A DNA stretch of 64,000 nt, taken from Flavobacterium sp. A45 (GTDB lineage: Bacteria; Bacteroidota; Bacteroidia; Flavobacteriales; Flavobacteriaceae). The notes under the pieces were generated by a model that saw nothing but the letters and a program-made list of their open reading frames with translations, had not been told where the DNA came from and searched no databases. This document shows positions 7,676-16,352 of the stretch, in pieces. Positions within the stretch are counted from its first letter, which is position 1, and every line of letters starts with the position of its first letter. The stretch spans positions 52,696 to 116,695 of the forward strand of contig NZ_MUNX01000099.1 of NCBI RefSeq assembly GCF_002001005.1. Direction: 5' to 3'. Made by a program: the position numbers and the translations under genes.

Positions 7676-8068
7676 ATGGATTTAAAAGTGCGTTACGAAA
7701 TCGAATTCCCCATAAATTCCTCTCCTCAATTGTTGTACCAATATATTTCGACACCTTCGGGTCTGTCCGAGTGGTTTGCAGATAATGTAAATTCTCGTGG
7801 TGAGTTTTTTACTTTTATCTGGAATGATTCCCAAGAGAAAGCAAGGTTAGCTTCCAAAAAATCAGGGGAGAAAGTGAAATTTAGATGGGTTGATGATAAT
7901 AATAAGGATACGGAATATTTTTTCGAATTGAATATTTTGGTTGATGAATTGACAAAAGATGTGTCTTTAATGGTAGTTGACTTTGCTCGAAAAGAGGAAG
8001 TTGAAGAGGCAACGCAGCTTTGGGAAAACCAAATTTCGGACTTGAAACATGTTATTGGATCCGTATAG
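7676..8068 (+). CDS. START-like / SRPBCC domain protein
   Basis: 130 residues with no signal peptide. The pattern (YEIEFPINSSPQLLYQYISTPSGLSEWFADNV at the start, EFFTFIWNDS, a long C-terminal helix from about 105) fits the START-like/AHSA1 helix-grip fold, which binds hydrophobic ligands or partner proteins. This small form is common in Bacteroidota but has no assigned biochemical role. It precedes the class IV aminotransferase on the same strand, with a terminator hairpin between them. Confidence 0.75.
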   Translation: MDLKVRYEIEFPINSSPQLLYQYISTPSGLSEWFADNVNSRGEFFTFIWNDSQEKARLASKKSGEKVKFRWVDDNNKDTEYFFELNILVDELTKDVSLMVVDFARKEEVEEATQLWENQISDLKHVIGSV

Positions 8069-8095
8069 AAGAATTGCATATTATAGCTTATATTT

Positions 8096-8123
8096 GTCAC
8101 GCTTTTTAGCGTGACTTTTTTTT
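8096..8123 (+). terminator. Terminator after START-like gene
   Basis: GTCACGC, loop TTTTTA, GCGTGAC, then T8. Strong intrinsic form. Confidence 0.85.
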
Positions 8124-8132
8124 AAATATAGT

Positions 8133-8972
8133 ATGATAAATTTTAATGGTGCGATAGTATCTGAAGATACAAATATTTTAGTTCAAAACAGAGGCTTTTT
8201 GTATGGTGATGCCGTTTTTGAGACTGTGAAAATTGTAAATGGAAAAATACTGTTTTTAGAAGATCATTACTTCAGGTTAATGTCTTCCATGCGTGTGGTT
8301 CGAATGGAGATTCCAATGAATTTTACTATGGAATATTTGGAAGAACAAATTCTTTCATTGGTTAAAAACAACGATATAGCATCTTCTTCAAGGGCTAGAA
8401 TTACAGTTTATAGAAATGATGGCGGGTATTATTTGCCACAAAACAATACTGTTTCTTTTTTGATACAAGCTGTTGCGATTGATAACACATCGTATTTACT
8501 TAGTGAAAGTGAATATGAAGTAGATTTATACAAGGATTTTTATGTTACTAAGCAATTATTGTCTTCGATTAAAACGACAAACCGATTGATAAATTTGACA
8601 GGAAGTATTTATGCTAATGAAAATGGATTGGATAATTGTATTCTAATTAACGATGCCAAAAATGTTGTTGAGGCTTTACAGGGTAATGTTTTTATGCTAA
8701 AAGGCAATCGATTAATCACTCCTCCAGTTTCAGAAGGCTGTTTGAATGGAGTTATGAGAAAGCAAATTTTAGAACTGTCCAAAAAAATAAATGGTATTGA
8801 AGTAACTGAGGAAATTATTTCTCCTTTTGATCTTCAAAAGGCGGATGAATTGTTTATAACCAATGTTATTAAGGGGGTACAACCGATAACAAAATATAGA
8901 AAAAAGGAATTTTCGATTGAATTTTCAAAAATTTTAGTTGCAAAACTGAATGAGACTTTAAACTTGGTTTAG
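8133..8972 (+). CDS. Class IV aminotransferase (aminodeoxychorismate lyase-like)
   Basis: 279 residues. A PLP enzyme of the fold-type IV group: early RGFLYGDAVFET motif (about 20-31), the Schiff-base Lys at about 147 (SSIKTTN) and the usual VVEALQGNVF segment near 183-192. The family covers branched-chain aminotransferase, D-amino acid aminotransferase and 4-amino-4-deoxychorismate lyase (PabC, folate synthesis). Length and the RGFxYGDxVFET start favour a PabC-like lyase, but the substrate cannot be fixed from sequence alone. It ends convergently against the YqgE gene (4-base overlap). Confidence 0.75.
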   Translation: MINFNGAIVSEDTNILVQNRGFLYGDAVFETVKIVNGKILFLEDHYFRLMSSMRVVRMEIPMNFTMEYLEEQILSLVKNNDIASSSRARITVYRNDGGYYLPQNNTVSFLIQAVAIDNTSYLLSESEYEVDLYKDFYVTKQLLSSIKTTNRLINLTGSIYANENGLDNCILINDAKNVVEALQGNVFMLKGNRLITPPVSEGCLNGVMRKQILELSKKINGIEVTEEIISPFDLQKADELFITNVIKGVQPITKYRKKEFSIEFSKILVAKLNETLNLV

Positions 8973-9529
8973 TTTAAGTAAGGATTTTCGGGAGCGTTGG
9001 ACCAGATTAGGTACTCGCCTCCCAATTCTATGATTTGCTCTTTCCAAAAATGAGCAGTTGATTTTCCAATTATTTTATTCTCGTAATTATTCTTGGTAAT
9101 AATCCACGAATTGGCTTCCATTTCTTTTTCAAGTTGGTGTTCTTCCCATCCGGTATAGCCCAAAAAGAAACGAATATTTTCTTTTTTTATTTTGCCATTA
9201 TTGATGAGTTCTTTTGTCGATTCAAAATCACCTCCCCAATAAATTCCGTTTGATATTTCAATACTGTTTGGAATTAATTCCGGAATGTTGTGAATAAAAT
9301 AAAGATTATCCTGCTCTACTGGCCCACCATTAAAAATCTTGAAATTGGCGTTTATTTCGGGAATCAAATCATTGATGGTATATTTCAAGGGTTTGTTCAT
9401 AATAAATCCTACCGAGCCATCTTCGTTATGATCTGCCAAGAGGATTACTGATCGATTAAATGATAAGTCCCCAATTATAGATGGTTCAGCTATAAGTAAA
9501 TATCCTTTTTTTAATTTTTCTGAAATCAT
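8969..9529 (-). CDS. YqgE/AlgH family protein
   Basis: 186 residues, full length for the family. Shows the family features: KGYLLIAEPSI start, FNRSVILLADHNEDGSVGFIMNKPL, and a central FNGGPVEQD segment (about 66-74). Named AlgH in Pseudomonas; molecular role unresolved. Cytosolic, with no signal peptide. Convergent with the preceding aminotransferase gene. Confidence 0.9.
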   Translation of the reverse strand: MISEKLKKGYLLIAEPSIIGDLSFNRSVILLADHNEDGSVGFIMNKPLKYTINDLIPEINANFKIFNGGPVEQDNLYFIHNIPELIPNSIEISNGIYWGGDFESTKELINNGKIKKENIRFFLGYTGWEEHQLEKEMEANSWIITKNNYENKIIGKSTAHFWKEQIIELGGEYLIWSNAPENPYLN

Positions 9530-9612
9530 AAGGCTATATTTTTAATTAAATTTAAGAAAATTTAAATTGAATAACCAAATAATTTCGTTTTTAATCGTTT
9601 AAAAGCAAAAAA

Positions 9613-9634
9613 AAACCTTCCAATCGGAAGGTTT
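9613..9634 (-). terminator. Terminator downstream of HU gene
   Basis: AAACCTTCC, AATC, GGAAGGTTT, followed on the minus strand by a long T-run. Symmetric, but the T-tract favours the HU transcript. Confidence 0.8.
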
Positions 9635-9656
9635 AATTATATAAGATAAACTATGA

Positions 9657-9929
9657 TTAGTTTACTGCTCCTTCTAAATCAGCTCCAGCTTTGAATTTTA
9701 CAACATTTTTTGCAGCGATTTGAATAGTTTTTCCAGTTTGAGGATTTCTTCCGTCTCTTGCAGCTCTTGAAGATACTGACCATGATCCGAATCCTACTAA
9801 AGATACTTTACCACCTTTTTTCAAAGTTCCACCTACATTTCCTAAAAATGATTCTAATGCCAATTTTGCAGCAGCTTTAGTGATTCCTGCATCAGCAGCG
9901 ATAGCGTCGATTAATTCTGATTTGTTCAT
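9657..9929 (-). CDS. hup: HU family DNA-binding protein
   Basis: 90 residues, standard HU length. The N-terminal helices (MNKSELIDAIA, ITKAAAKLALESFL) and the arm region (GFGSWSVSSRAARDGRNPQTG) are canonical, including the RNPQTGK tip that intercalates at DNA kinks. It acts as a homodimeric nucleoid protein that bends DNA. A strong promoter lies at 9974-10003 and a good terminator follows. It is monocistronic. Confidence 0.96.
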   Translation of the reverse strand: MNKSELIDAIAADAGITKAAAKLALESFLGNVGGTLKKGGKVSLVGFGSWSVSSRAARDGRNPQTGKTIQIAAKNVVKFKAGADLEGAVN

Positions 9930-9973
9930 AATAATTTGATGTTAATTGTTGGTTAAAATAATTGTTAATAGAA

Positions 9974-10003
9974 CAAAATTAGCAGGAAATACGGTCTGTG
10001 CAA
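9974..10003 (-). promoter_or_regulatory. Promoter of HU gene
   Basis: On the minus strand TTG (10001-10003), 19 bases, then TAATTTTG (9974-9981): an exact match to the Bacteroidota consensus TTG-N19-TAnnTTTG, giving a leader of about 40 bases. Confidence 0.7.
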
Positions 10004-10110
10004 GTGTTTTATACATTTTTAGCGTATTTTGTTAATAACTTACAATCTTTGTTCATAAAGTGGGTTAAAATTCTGAAAAAAACACTGCTTAACTCCTGTT
10101 TTTATTGACC

Positions 10111-11058
10111 TTAATGGACTTTTGCGTTTTCTGAAAAAGTAATTCCATTTAATAATTCGGAAGCAATCATTTTCTTTTTTCCTGGAAATTGAAGGGATAG
10201 TATTTGAATATATCCTTCTTTTACTGCAACTTTCATTTCTTTTTTGGTACAAATTAAACTACCGATAGTTTGAGTGTGTTCTTCTAAAATAGCTTTGGCC
10301 TCATAGATTTTTACATTCCACTCTTCATCTTTGTCTGAAAAAAAGCACCAAGCAGCTGGATAAGGACTTAGGCCTCGAATTAAATTGTAAATTTCAGTAA
10401 TAGATTTTGACCAATCAATTTTGCAATTTTCTTTATTTAGCTTGTATGCTGTTTTGATATCAGATGAATCATTCTGAATCGTGGTTGTTGCATTTCCACT
10501 TTCAATCACTTTTAAAGTCTCTATTACGGTATCGCATCCTAAATGCATTAATCTATCATGCAATTGTCCCGCATTTTCGGTGTCATCGATTGCTGTTTCA
10601 GCACTCAAAATCATCGCTCCGGTGTCTATTTTGTCATCAATAAAAAAAGTAGTCACACCAGTTTTGGTTTCTCCGTTGATAATTGCCCAGTTAATAGGTG
10701 CCGCTCCTCTATAGTTAGGGAGGAGGGAAGCGTGTAGGTTAAATGTTCCCAATGATGGCATTTCCCATACTACTTTTGGCAACATTCGGAAAGCAACAAC
10801 GATTTGTAGATTTGCGTTCAATGATTTTAATTCTTCAAGAAAGCTCTCGTCTTTTAGATTGGTTGGTTGTAATAGGTTTAAATTGTTTTCCAGTGCATAT
10901 TCTTTTACTGCCGAATATTTCAGCTTTTGTCCTCGACCTGCAGGTTTGTCCGCTGCGGTGATTACACCAACCACTTCATAGTTGTTTTTGATTATGGTGT
11001 CCAGAATACCAACGGCAAATTCTGGAGTTCCCATAAATATAATTCTTAATTTTTCCAT
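10111..11058 (-). CDS. fmt: Methionyl-tRNA formyltransferase
   Basis: 315 residues, full length. The formyl-transferase core holds the motif HASLLPNYRGAAPI with the catalytic His/Asn region and DDKIDTGAMI further on. The C-terminal third is the tRNA-binding OB-like domain. It formylates Met-tRNAfMet with 10-formyl-THF to allow initiation. The start ATG overlaps the recQ stop by one base, so the two are translationally coupled. Confidence 0.96.
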   Translation of the reverse strand: MEKLRIIFMGTPEFAVGILDTIIKNNYEVVGVITAADKPAGRGQKLKYSAVKEYALENNLNLLQPTNLKDESFLEELKSLNANLQIVVAFRMLPKVVWEMPSLGTFNLHASLLPNYRGAAPINWAIINGETKTGVTTFFIDDKIDTGAMILSAETAIDDTENAGQLHDRLMHLGCDTVIETLKVIESGNATTTIQNDSSDIKTAYKLNKENCKIDWSKSITEIYNLIRGLSPYPAAWCFFSDKDEEWNVKIYEAKAILEEHTQTIGSLICTKKEMKVAVKEGYIQILSLQFPGKKKMIASELLNGITFSENAKVH

Positions 11059-12953
11059 TAGGCTTTTAAAGTGTATTTATTGTTTTTTTTAATTATTAAA
11101 AGGTCGCCTTCCAATAATTGTTGTAATACAAAGATAACATCGTCTGCAGTATTTTTTGTTTTCTCTTGGATTTCTCTTGAATTTAAATCTTCACTTTGCA
11201 ATAAAGTGATGATTTTTTTTGAAAGGGCATTGTAGTCTTTTTTAGGTTTGGTCAGTGTTATGCAATAGGAACAAATACCACAATTGGAAGTTGCTTTTTC
11301 TCCAAAATAATCCAAAATCATTTTACTCTTACAAACATTCTTTTCCTTTACATAATTCAGCACCGATTGTAGTTGTTCTTTTTTGAGTTCGTTTTGTCGT
11401 GCTAAATATTTGGCGACTTTGTTGATAGTTCTTTCGTCTTCCCGAATTTCATTGAAGATTAATGTAGCGTCATTGTTTTTAGAATGGTAATCTATAATTT
11501 CTTTGTCTTTCAGTTTGTGCAATACCGCTAATATTTCGGATTCAGAGTGATGTGATTTTTTTGCAATCATTGGTAAATTGAAGGCGGTCTGCATTTCATA
11601 AATTCCGGGATAAGTCCGCAGAATAGTCAAAATGATTTCTTCGTCATTGGGATTCAAACTCGTATAGCGAATGACTTCTTTGGAGGGGATTAAAAATTGC
11701 ATTGTGATTTTTTCCGAAAATTCCTGAGACAAAGTCAATACACCTTGCCCGTCCAAAAAACGCATTGCATTGAAGGTTTTTAGTGCCGGGAATCCATATT
11801 TCAAACAAAAATGGTGCAAATTAAAAGTAAATTCTTCATTTATTCCTTCTCCATAGGCTATCTGAAAGTAATTGCAGAGTTTGATAAACATCGTGTTCAA
11901 AAAAGCTTTGTCAGGCAAAATATTTATGAATTGACTTTCAGTTTGAATGATATCTGAAGGACTAGTCAATAAAATGGCATAAGCTTTTTCACCGTTCCTT
12001 CCGGAGCGTCCCGCTTCCTGATAGTAATTTTCTATATTTTCCGGTAGCTGAATATGGATTACGGTTTTAACGTTGGGCTTGTCAATTCCCATTCCAAAGG
12101 CATTTGTGGCAACAATAACCTGCGCCTTTTCTTCCATCCAGAGTTGCATGTTTTTGTCTTTTTCTCTAGAGGTAAGACCTCCGTGATAATAAGTGCTTTT
12201 AAATCCTAACGTTTGCAATTGAGCCGAAATGTCCAAACACGATTTTCTGTTTCGAACATATATAATAGAAGGCTGAGGGTTTTTTTTAAGAATTTGTTGA
12301 ATTCGAAAAAGCTTGTCTTCCACTTCAAAAACCATATAGGCAATATTCTTTCTGGCAAAAGATTTTTCAAATTGTTTGGGATTGTGCATCCCAAGTTCGG
12401 TAATAATATCTTCTTTTACTCTTGGAGTGGCAGTTGCTGTTAGAGCCAAAAACGGAACTTTTGGGAAATAAGTTTTCAATGCTGAAATCTTCAGATAAGC
12501 AGGGCGAAAATCATGTCCCCACTGAGAAACACAATGGGCTTCGTCAATGGTAATCAAGTTTATGGGAAGATTTTTTATACGTTCCAAAATCCAATCCGAT
12601 TGCAAACGCTCCGGAGAAACATACAGAAATTTATAATTCCCAAATTGACAATTGTCAAGCAAGTCAATCATTTCCTCAGATCGTATTCCTCCAGTCAAAG
12701 CGATGGCTTTAATGCCGCGATTTTGCAAATTGGCAACTTGGTCTTTCATCAAAGCAACTAGCGGAGAAATAACCAAGCAGATTCCCTCTTCTATTAGGGC
12801 AGGCACTTGGAAGCAAATAGATTTACCGCCACCCGTTGGCATCAAGGCAAAAGTATCCTGACCACTTAAAACGGAATCAATAATTTCTTTTTGTAGTGAT
12901 CTAAAGGTATTATGCTGCCAATATTTCTGAAGAATCGCTAATGCTTCTGGCAT
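11058..12953 (-). CDS. recQ: ATP-dependent DNA helicase RecQ
   Basis: 631 residues. Superfamily 2 helicase motifs: Walker A MPTGGGKS (about 38-45), IDEAHCVSQWGHDFRP, LTATAT, and motif VI QEAGRSGRNG. The RecQ zinc domain carries its cysteines in CKSKMILDYFG and NCGICSYC. In place of a typical HRDC domain the C-terminus looks like a small winged helix. It unwinds DNA in repair and recombination. The gene lies 52 bases after the AAA ATPase and overlaps fmt by one base: one operon. Confidence 0.95.
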   Translation of the reverse strand: MPEALAILQKYWQHNTFRSLQKEIIDSVLSGQDTFALMPTGGGKSICFQVPALIEEGICLVISPLVALMKDQVANLQNRGIKAIALTGGIRSEEMIDLLDNCQFGNYKFLYVSPERLQSDWILERIKNLPINLITIDEAHCVSQWGHDFRPAYLKISALKTYFPKVPFLALTATATPRVKEDIITELGMHNPKQFEKSFARKNIAYMVFEVEDKLFRIQQILKKNPQPSIIYVRNRKSCLDISAQLQTLGFKSTYYHGGLTSREKDKNMQLWMEEKAQVIVATNAFGMGIDKPNVKTVIHIQLPENIENYYQEAGRSGRNGEKAYAILLTSPSDIIQTESQFINILPDKAFLNTMFIKLCNYFQIAYGEGINEEFTFNLHHFCLKYGFPALKTFNAMRFLDGQGVLTLSQEFSEKITMQFLIPSKEVIRYTSLNPNDEEIILTILRTYPGIYEMQTAFNLPMIAKKSHHSESEILAVLHKLKDKEIIDYHSKNNDATLIFNEIREDERTINKVAKYLARQNELKKEQLQSVLNYVKEKNVCKSKMILDYFGEKATSNCGICSYCITLTKPKKDYNALSKKIITLLQSEDLNSREIQEKTKNTADDVIFVLQQLLEGDLLIIKKNNKYTLKA

Positions 12954-13005
12954 TATTTATGGTTTAGATTTTTAATAATTTACAATCTTGATTTTCAATA
13001 AATTG

Positions 13006-13539
13006 CTAAATTTTATCTAATATAAAAAGAATTCTGTTATCTACACTATCTTTTGGTACTTCAATTAGATTATAACCATAATCTGTGTAGGTTTTAGTAA
13101 GGTGTTTGTAGATGGTTTTTGCTTGTTCAAAATTTTCATAACGCTCACTGTCGCTTTCATAAATTTCCTCCCAAGGCGGGAGCATGAAAATTTTGGTGTA
13201 CATATTTTCACGGCAGGCATTATCAAAATGCTCAGGATAATCATCACCAATATAGTCCAGATAAGCTACAACATCGGGGATTCCGCGGTCAATAAATACC
13301 CATTTGTGAGGTTCATTTTGAGCATTGTTAAATTGTTTTATTCTGCCATCAAGCAACATTTGGCTAAACAATAAAGGATCCTCCAAGAACAATTGTTCAA
13401 TACCTCTTTTTTGGGCTTCAAGTGTAACTTCACGTGAAATTTCAGGGTAACAGCAATAGCCTTTCGTTTCCAAACTTTTAATAATAGAACTTTTCCCAGT
13501 ACCGGGACCTCCAATGATAACAATAATTTCTTTCTGCAC
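13006..13539 (-). CDS. AAA_28-like small ATPase
   Basis: 177 residues. A P-loop (GGPGTGKSS, residues 9-17) opens the protein, followed by a D/E-rich segment with WVFIDRGIPDV (about 84-94), as in the AAA_28 group related to the nicotinamide-riboside kinase domain of NadR. Probably a nucleoside or small-molecule kinase, or an ATPase with an unknown partner. The start is GTG at 13537-13539; a -7 box TATTTTTG at 13557-13564 supports it, leaving a leader of about a dozen bases. First gene of the recQ-fmt operon. Confidence 0.75.
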   Translation of the reverse strand: MQKEIIVIIGGPGTGKSSIIKSLETKGYCCYPEISREVTLEAQKRGIEQLFLEDPLLFSQMLLDGRIKQFNNAQNEPHKWVFIDRGIPDVVAYLDYIGDDYPEHFDNACRENMYTKIFMLPPWEEIYESDSERYENFEQAKTIYKHLTKTYTDYGYNLIEVPKDSVDNRILFILDKI

Positions 13540-13556
13540 TTTCTGTAATTAAGCGG

Positions 13557-13564
13557 CAAAAATA
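13557..13564 (-). promoter_or_regulatory. -7 promoter box, AAA ATPase-recQ-fmt operon
   Basis: TATTTTTG on the minus strand fits TAnnTTTG. No good -33 TTG at the usual spacing was found, so this is a moderate call. Confidence 0.45.
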
Positions 13565-13649
13565 CTCAAACTTATTGGAAATTAAAAAGTTTATTGATTG
13601 CTAATTATAGTTCAATATCAAGGAGCGAAAGATGGGGCTTTTTCAGGAG

Positions 13650-13750
13650 ATAGGGATTCCTGCTGTCCGCTATATTTCCCGATTAACAAAAACTACGGCA
13701 AAAAAGCCTTGTTTTTTAAATCGGGAGATGCCGCTTCCATCAGGGCTAAA
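13650..13750 (-). repeat. Dispersed structured repeat, copy 2
   Basis: Read on the minus strand: TTTAGCCCTGATGGAAG, GCGGCATC, a hairpin closed by TCCCGATTTAA and TTAATCGGGA, then AATATAGCGGACAGCAGGAA. It sits between two divergent genes, so it is not simply a shared 3' terminator. A short ORF through it is spurious. Confidence 0.65.
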
Positions 13751-13867
13751 GGAGAGATATTGTGTATTTTTGCAAACAAAATTTCGATTGAAACTCTTTT
13801 TATAAATAAAGAAAAATGTTAGTATCGTACTTCTTGTTTTTAAAATCTTAAAATGATACTTATAATT

Positions 13868-13902
13868 CCTAAATCTAAAATCTAAAATCTAAAATCTAAA
13901 AC
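13868..13902. repeat. Heptamer microsatellite (TCTAAAA)n
   Basis: About four and a half tandem copies of a TCTAAAA-type heptamer immediately before the -7 box of the DUF493 gene, where the -33 region should be. Related TCTAA-rich tracts precede murA and the ABC-F gene. Confidence 0.7.
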
Positions 13903-13903
13903 G

Positions 13904-13911
13904 TATATTTG
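13904..13911 (+). promoter_or_regulatory. -7 promoter box, DUF493-DUF4290 operon
   Basis: TATATTTG (followed by C) matches TAnnTTTG and lies 20 bases before the start codon. The -33 position falls in the heptamer repeat and has no TTG. Confidence 0.55.
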
Positions 13912-13931
13912 CCTTTATTTTTAATTTAAGA

Positions 13932-14228
13932 ATGGACAACGATAAAGAAAAAGAGGCTGCAGAGTTTTATGAAAGACTGAAGGTTGAGTTAGATCTTAGT
14001 AATTCTTGGCCAGCAGAGTATTTGTTTAAATTTATAGTTCCTACAACCGAGGATAATATCCAAAAAGTGGAAAATGCCTTCAATTGTATGGGAGCCGTAA
14101 TCAAAACAACAAAATCCAAAACTGGAAAATTTACTAGTGTTTCAGTAGATGTAACTGTAAAAGATTCGCAAGAAATAATAGATAAGTACCAAGAATTATC
14201 CACAATAGAAGGTATAGTTTCCTTATAA
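13932..14228 (+). CDS. DUF493 (YbeD-like) family protein
   Basis: 98 residues, an ordinary length for DUF493. The pattern KVELDLSNSWPAEYLFKFIVP, then VTVKDSQEIIDKYQELSTIEGIVSL, fits the ACT-like ferredoxin fold of the family. Function unknown; a small-ligand regulatory role is only a guess from the fold. The DUF4290 gene starts two bases after its stop. Confidence 0.85.
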   Translation: MDNDKEKEAAEFYERLKVELDLSNSWPAEYLFKFIVPTTEDNIQKVENAFNCMGAVIKTTKSKTGKFTSVSVDVTVKDSQEIIDKYQELSTIEGIVSL

Positions 14229-14230
14229 TT

Positions 14231-14938
14231 ATGATCGAAAAATATAAAAAAGAAAACGCGAACGATGTTGTTTTCAATTTGGAATACAATTCCGAAAGAA
14301 AGCATTTAATCATTCCGGAGTATGGTCGTCATTTGCAAAAATTGATCGAGCAGGCTACTATTATAGAAGATGATGCAGAACGCAACAAAGCGGCAAAATA
14401 CATCATTCAGGTAATGGGAAGTTTGAATCCTCACCTGCGTGACGTACCCGATTTTCAGCACAAACTTTGGGATCAGCTTTTCATCATGTCTGATTTTAAG
14501 TTAGCAGCCGATTCGCCTTATCCAATTCCTTCAAGAGAAGTATTACAACTCAAACCCGATGTTTTAAAATATCCTCAAAACTACCCAAAATACAGGTATT
14601 ATGGGAATAACATCAAGTATATGATTGATGTGGCCAACAAATGGGAAGAAGGAGAAATGAAGAGTGCATTGGTCAAAGTAATTGCCAATCACATGAAAAA
14701 ATCCTATTTGAGTTGGAATAAAGATACCGTAAAAGACGATGTGATTTTCGAACATCTTTATGAATTATCAGATGGGAAGTTGAATTTACTGCAAAGTTCA
14801 GAGGAATTATTAAATACCACTGATTTATTAAGAACCAATAAAAGGATTTCTAATAAAATTGGTCCAGCAGGACAACCAAAAATTCAAAGCAACAAGAATA
14901 ATAAAACCGGTAAACCAAAACCGTTTCAGAAAAAGTAA
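14231..14938 (+). CDS. DUF4290 family protein
   Basis: 235 residues, cytosolic. Matches the Bacteroidota-specific DUF4290 family: FNLEYNSERKHLIIPEYGRHLQKLIEQA near the start, a central DFQHKLWDQLFIMSDF, and a basic low-complexity tail (PKIQSNKNNKTGKPKPF). Biochemical role unknown. It lies between a DUF493 gene and murA, so an envelope link is possible but unproven. Confidence 0.85.
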   Translation: MIEKYKKENANDVVFNLEYNSERKHLIIPEYGRHLQKLIEQATIIEDDAERNKAAKYIIQVMGSLNPHLRDVPDFQHKLWDQLFIMSDFKLAADSPYPIPSREVLQLKPDVLKYPQNYPKYRYYGNNIKYMIDVANKWEEGEMKSALVKVIANHMKKSYLSWNKDTVKDDVIFEHLYELSDGKLNLLQSSEELLNTTDLLRTNKRISNKIGPAGQPKIQSNKNNKTGKPKPFQKK

Positions 14939-14940
14939 AT

Positions 14941-15022
14941 AAAACAGAGTTACTAAGAGACTAAGCTGAAAAAAAACTTAGAATCTCAGTGTCTTAGAAT
15001 CTTAGAATCTAAAAATTAAAAC
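14941..15022. repeat. TCTAA/CTTAGA-rich leader of murA
   Basis: A run of short direct and inverted units (ACTAAG, CTTAGAATCT repeated) fills the 84 bases before the murA ATG. ACTTAGAATCT and TCTTAGAATCT recur within 50 bases. Low complexity; may fold weakly. Confidence 0.5.
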
Positions 15023-16339
15023 ATGGAAGTTTTCAAAATAGAAGGAGGAGTTCATCTAAAAGGGGAAGTAATACCGCAAGGAGCGAAAAACGAAGCATTG
15101 CAAATTTTGTGTGCAGTACTTTTAACGCCAGAAAAAATAACAATCAACAATATCCCTGATATTATCGATATTAATAAATTGATAACCCTTTTGGGAAATT
15201 TGGGAGTTAAAATAGAAAAACTAGGACATGGTTCTTATACTTTTCAATCCGATGAGGTAAATGTAGGATATCTAGAAACTGAAGCTTTCAAGAAAGAAGG
15301 TGGTTCACTTCGTGGTTCCATTATGATTGTTGGGCCGCTTTTGGCACGTTTTGGAAAAGGGTATATCCCAAAACCAGGCGGTGACAAAATTGGACGTAGA
15401 AGATTGGATACCCATTTTGAAGGATTCATCAATTTAGGAGCCAAATTCCGATACAACAGAGAAGACCATTTTTATGGAGTTGAAGCTCCAGATGGACTTG
15501 TCGGAGCTGATATGTTATTGGATGAAGCATCTGTAACTGGAACTGCCAATATCGTTATGGCCGCAGTTTTGGCCAAAGGAAAAACAACTGTTTACAATGC
15601 TGCCTGTGAGCCTTATTTGCAACAACTTTGTAAAATGTTGAACTCTATGGGAGCCAATATTACTGGAGTTGGATCTAATTTATTGACAATTGAAGGAGTT
15701 GAAAAACTAGGTGGTTGTGTTCATAGAATTTTACCGGATATGATCGAAATTGGTTCTTGGATTGGTCTTGCGGCTATGACAAGAAGCGAAATTACAATCA
15801 AAGATGTAAGCTGGGAAAATTTAGGGGTGATTCCAAGTGTGTTCAGAAAATTAGGAATTACATTAGAAAAAAGAGGAGATGATATTTACATTCCAGAACA
15901 TAAAGATGGATACGAAGTGAAAACGGATATTGATGGTTCAATTCTTACTATCGCCGATGCACCTTGGCCAGGATTTACACCCGATTTATTGAGCATCATA
16001 TTAGTAGTTGCTACGCAAGCCAAAGGAGATGTTTTGATTCACCAAAAAATGTTTGAAAGCCGTTTGTTCTTTGTTGACAAATTGATTGATATGGGAGCCA
16101 AAATCATGCTGTGTGATCCGCATAGAGCTGTAGTTATAGGTCATGATTTTAAATCCGTTTTAAAAGCAACAACAATGTCTTCTCCTGATATTCGTGCAGG
16201 AATCTCATTATTGATTGCAGCACTATCTGCCAAAGGAACCAGCACAATCCAAAATATTGAACAAATTGATAGAGGATACGAGCGCATAGACGAACGTTTA
16301 AGAGCAATAGGAGCAAAAATAGTTCGAGAAAAACAATAA
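15023..16339 (+). CDS. murA: UDP-GlcNAc 1-carboxyvinyltransferase (MurA), Asp variant
   Basis: 438 residues, full length. The EPSP-synthase-like fold shows QGAKNEALQ (Lys22/Asn23 type motif), LRGSIMIVGPLLARFG and HTxFExR-like DTHFEG. It carries out the first committed step of peptidoglycan synthesis, adding enolpyruvate to UDP-GlcNAc. The loop that normally holds the catalytic Cys (PGGCxIGxRPxD) reads PGGDKIGRRRLD, with Asp121 encoded at 15383-15385. This Cys-to-Asp change is known from Mycobacterium and Chlamydia MurA and gives resistance to fosfomycin. A terminator with a 14-bp perfect stem follows. Confidence 0.96.
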   Translation: MEVFKIEGGVHLKGEVIPQGAKNEALQILCAVLLTPEKITINNIPDIIDINKLITLLGNLGVKIEKLGHGSYTFQSDEVNVGYLETEAFKKEGGSLRGSIMIVGPLLARFGKGYIPKPGGDKIGRRRLDTHFEGFINLGAKFRYNREDHFYGVEAPDGLVGADMLLDEASVTGTANIVMAAVLAKGKTTVYNAACEPYLQQLCKMLNSMGANITGVGSNLLTIEGVEKLGGCVHRILPDMIEIGSWIGLAAMTRSEITIKDVSWENLGVIPSVFRKLGITLEKRGDDIYIPEHKDGYEVKTDIDGSILTIADAPWPGFTPDLLSIILVVATQAKGDVLIHQKMFESRLFFVDKLIDMGAKIMLCDPHRAVVIGHDFKSVLKATTMSSPDIRAGISLLIAALSAKGTSTIQNIEQIDRGYERIDERLRAIGAKIVREKQ

Positions 16340-16352
16340 GAAATAACAATTT

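Noticed and set aside
10040..10252. Minus-strand ORF near the end of fmt
   Set aside because: Out-of-frame shadow of fmt.
13598..13822. Plus-strand ORF of 74 codons
   Set aside because: It crosses the dispersed structured repeat and shows no protein family pattern.
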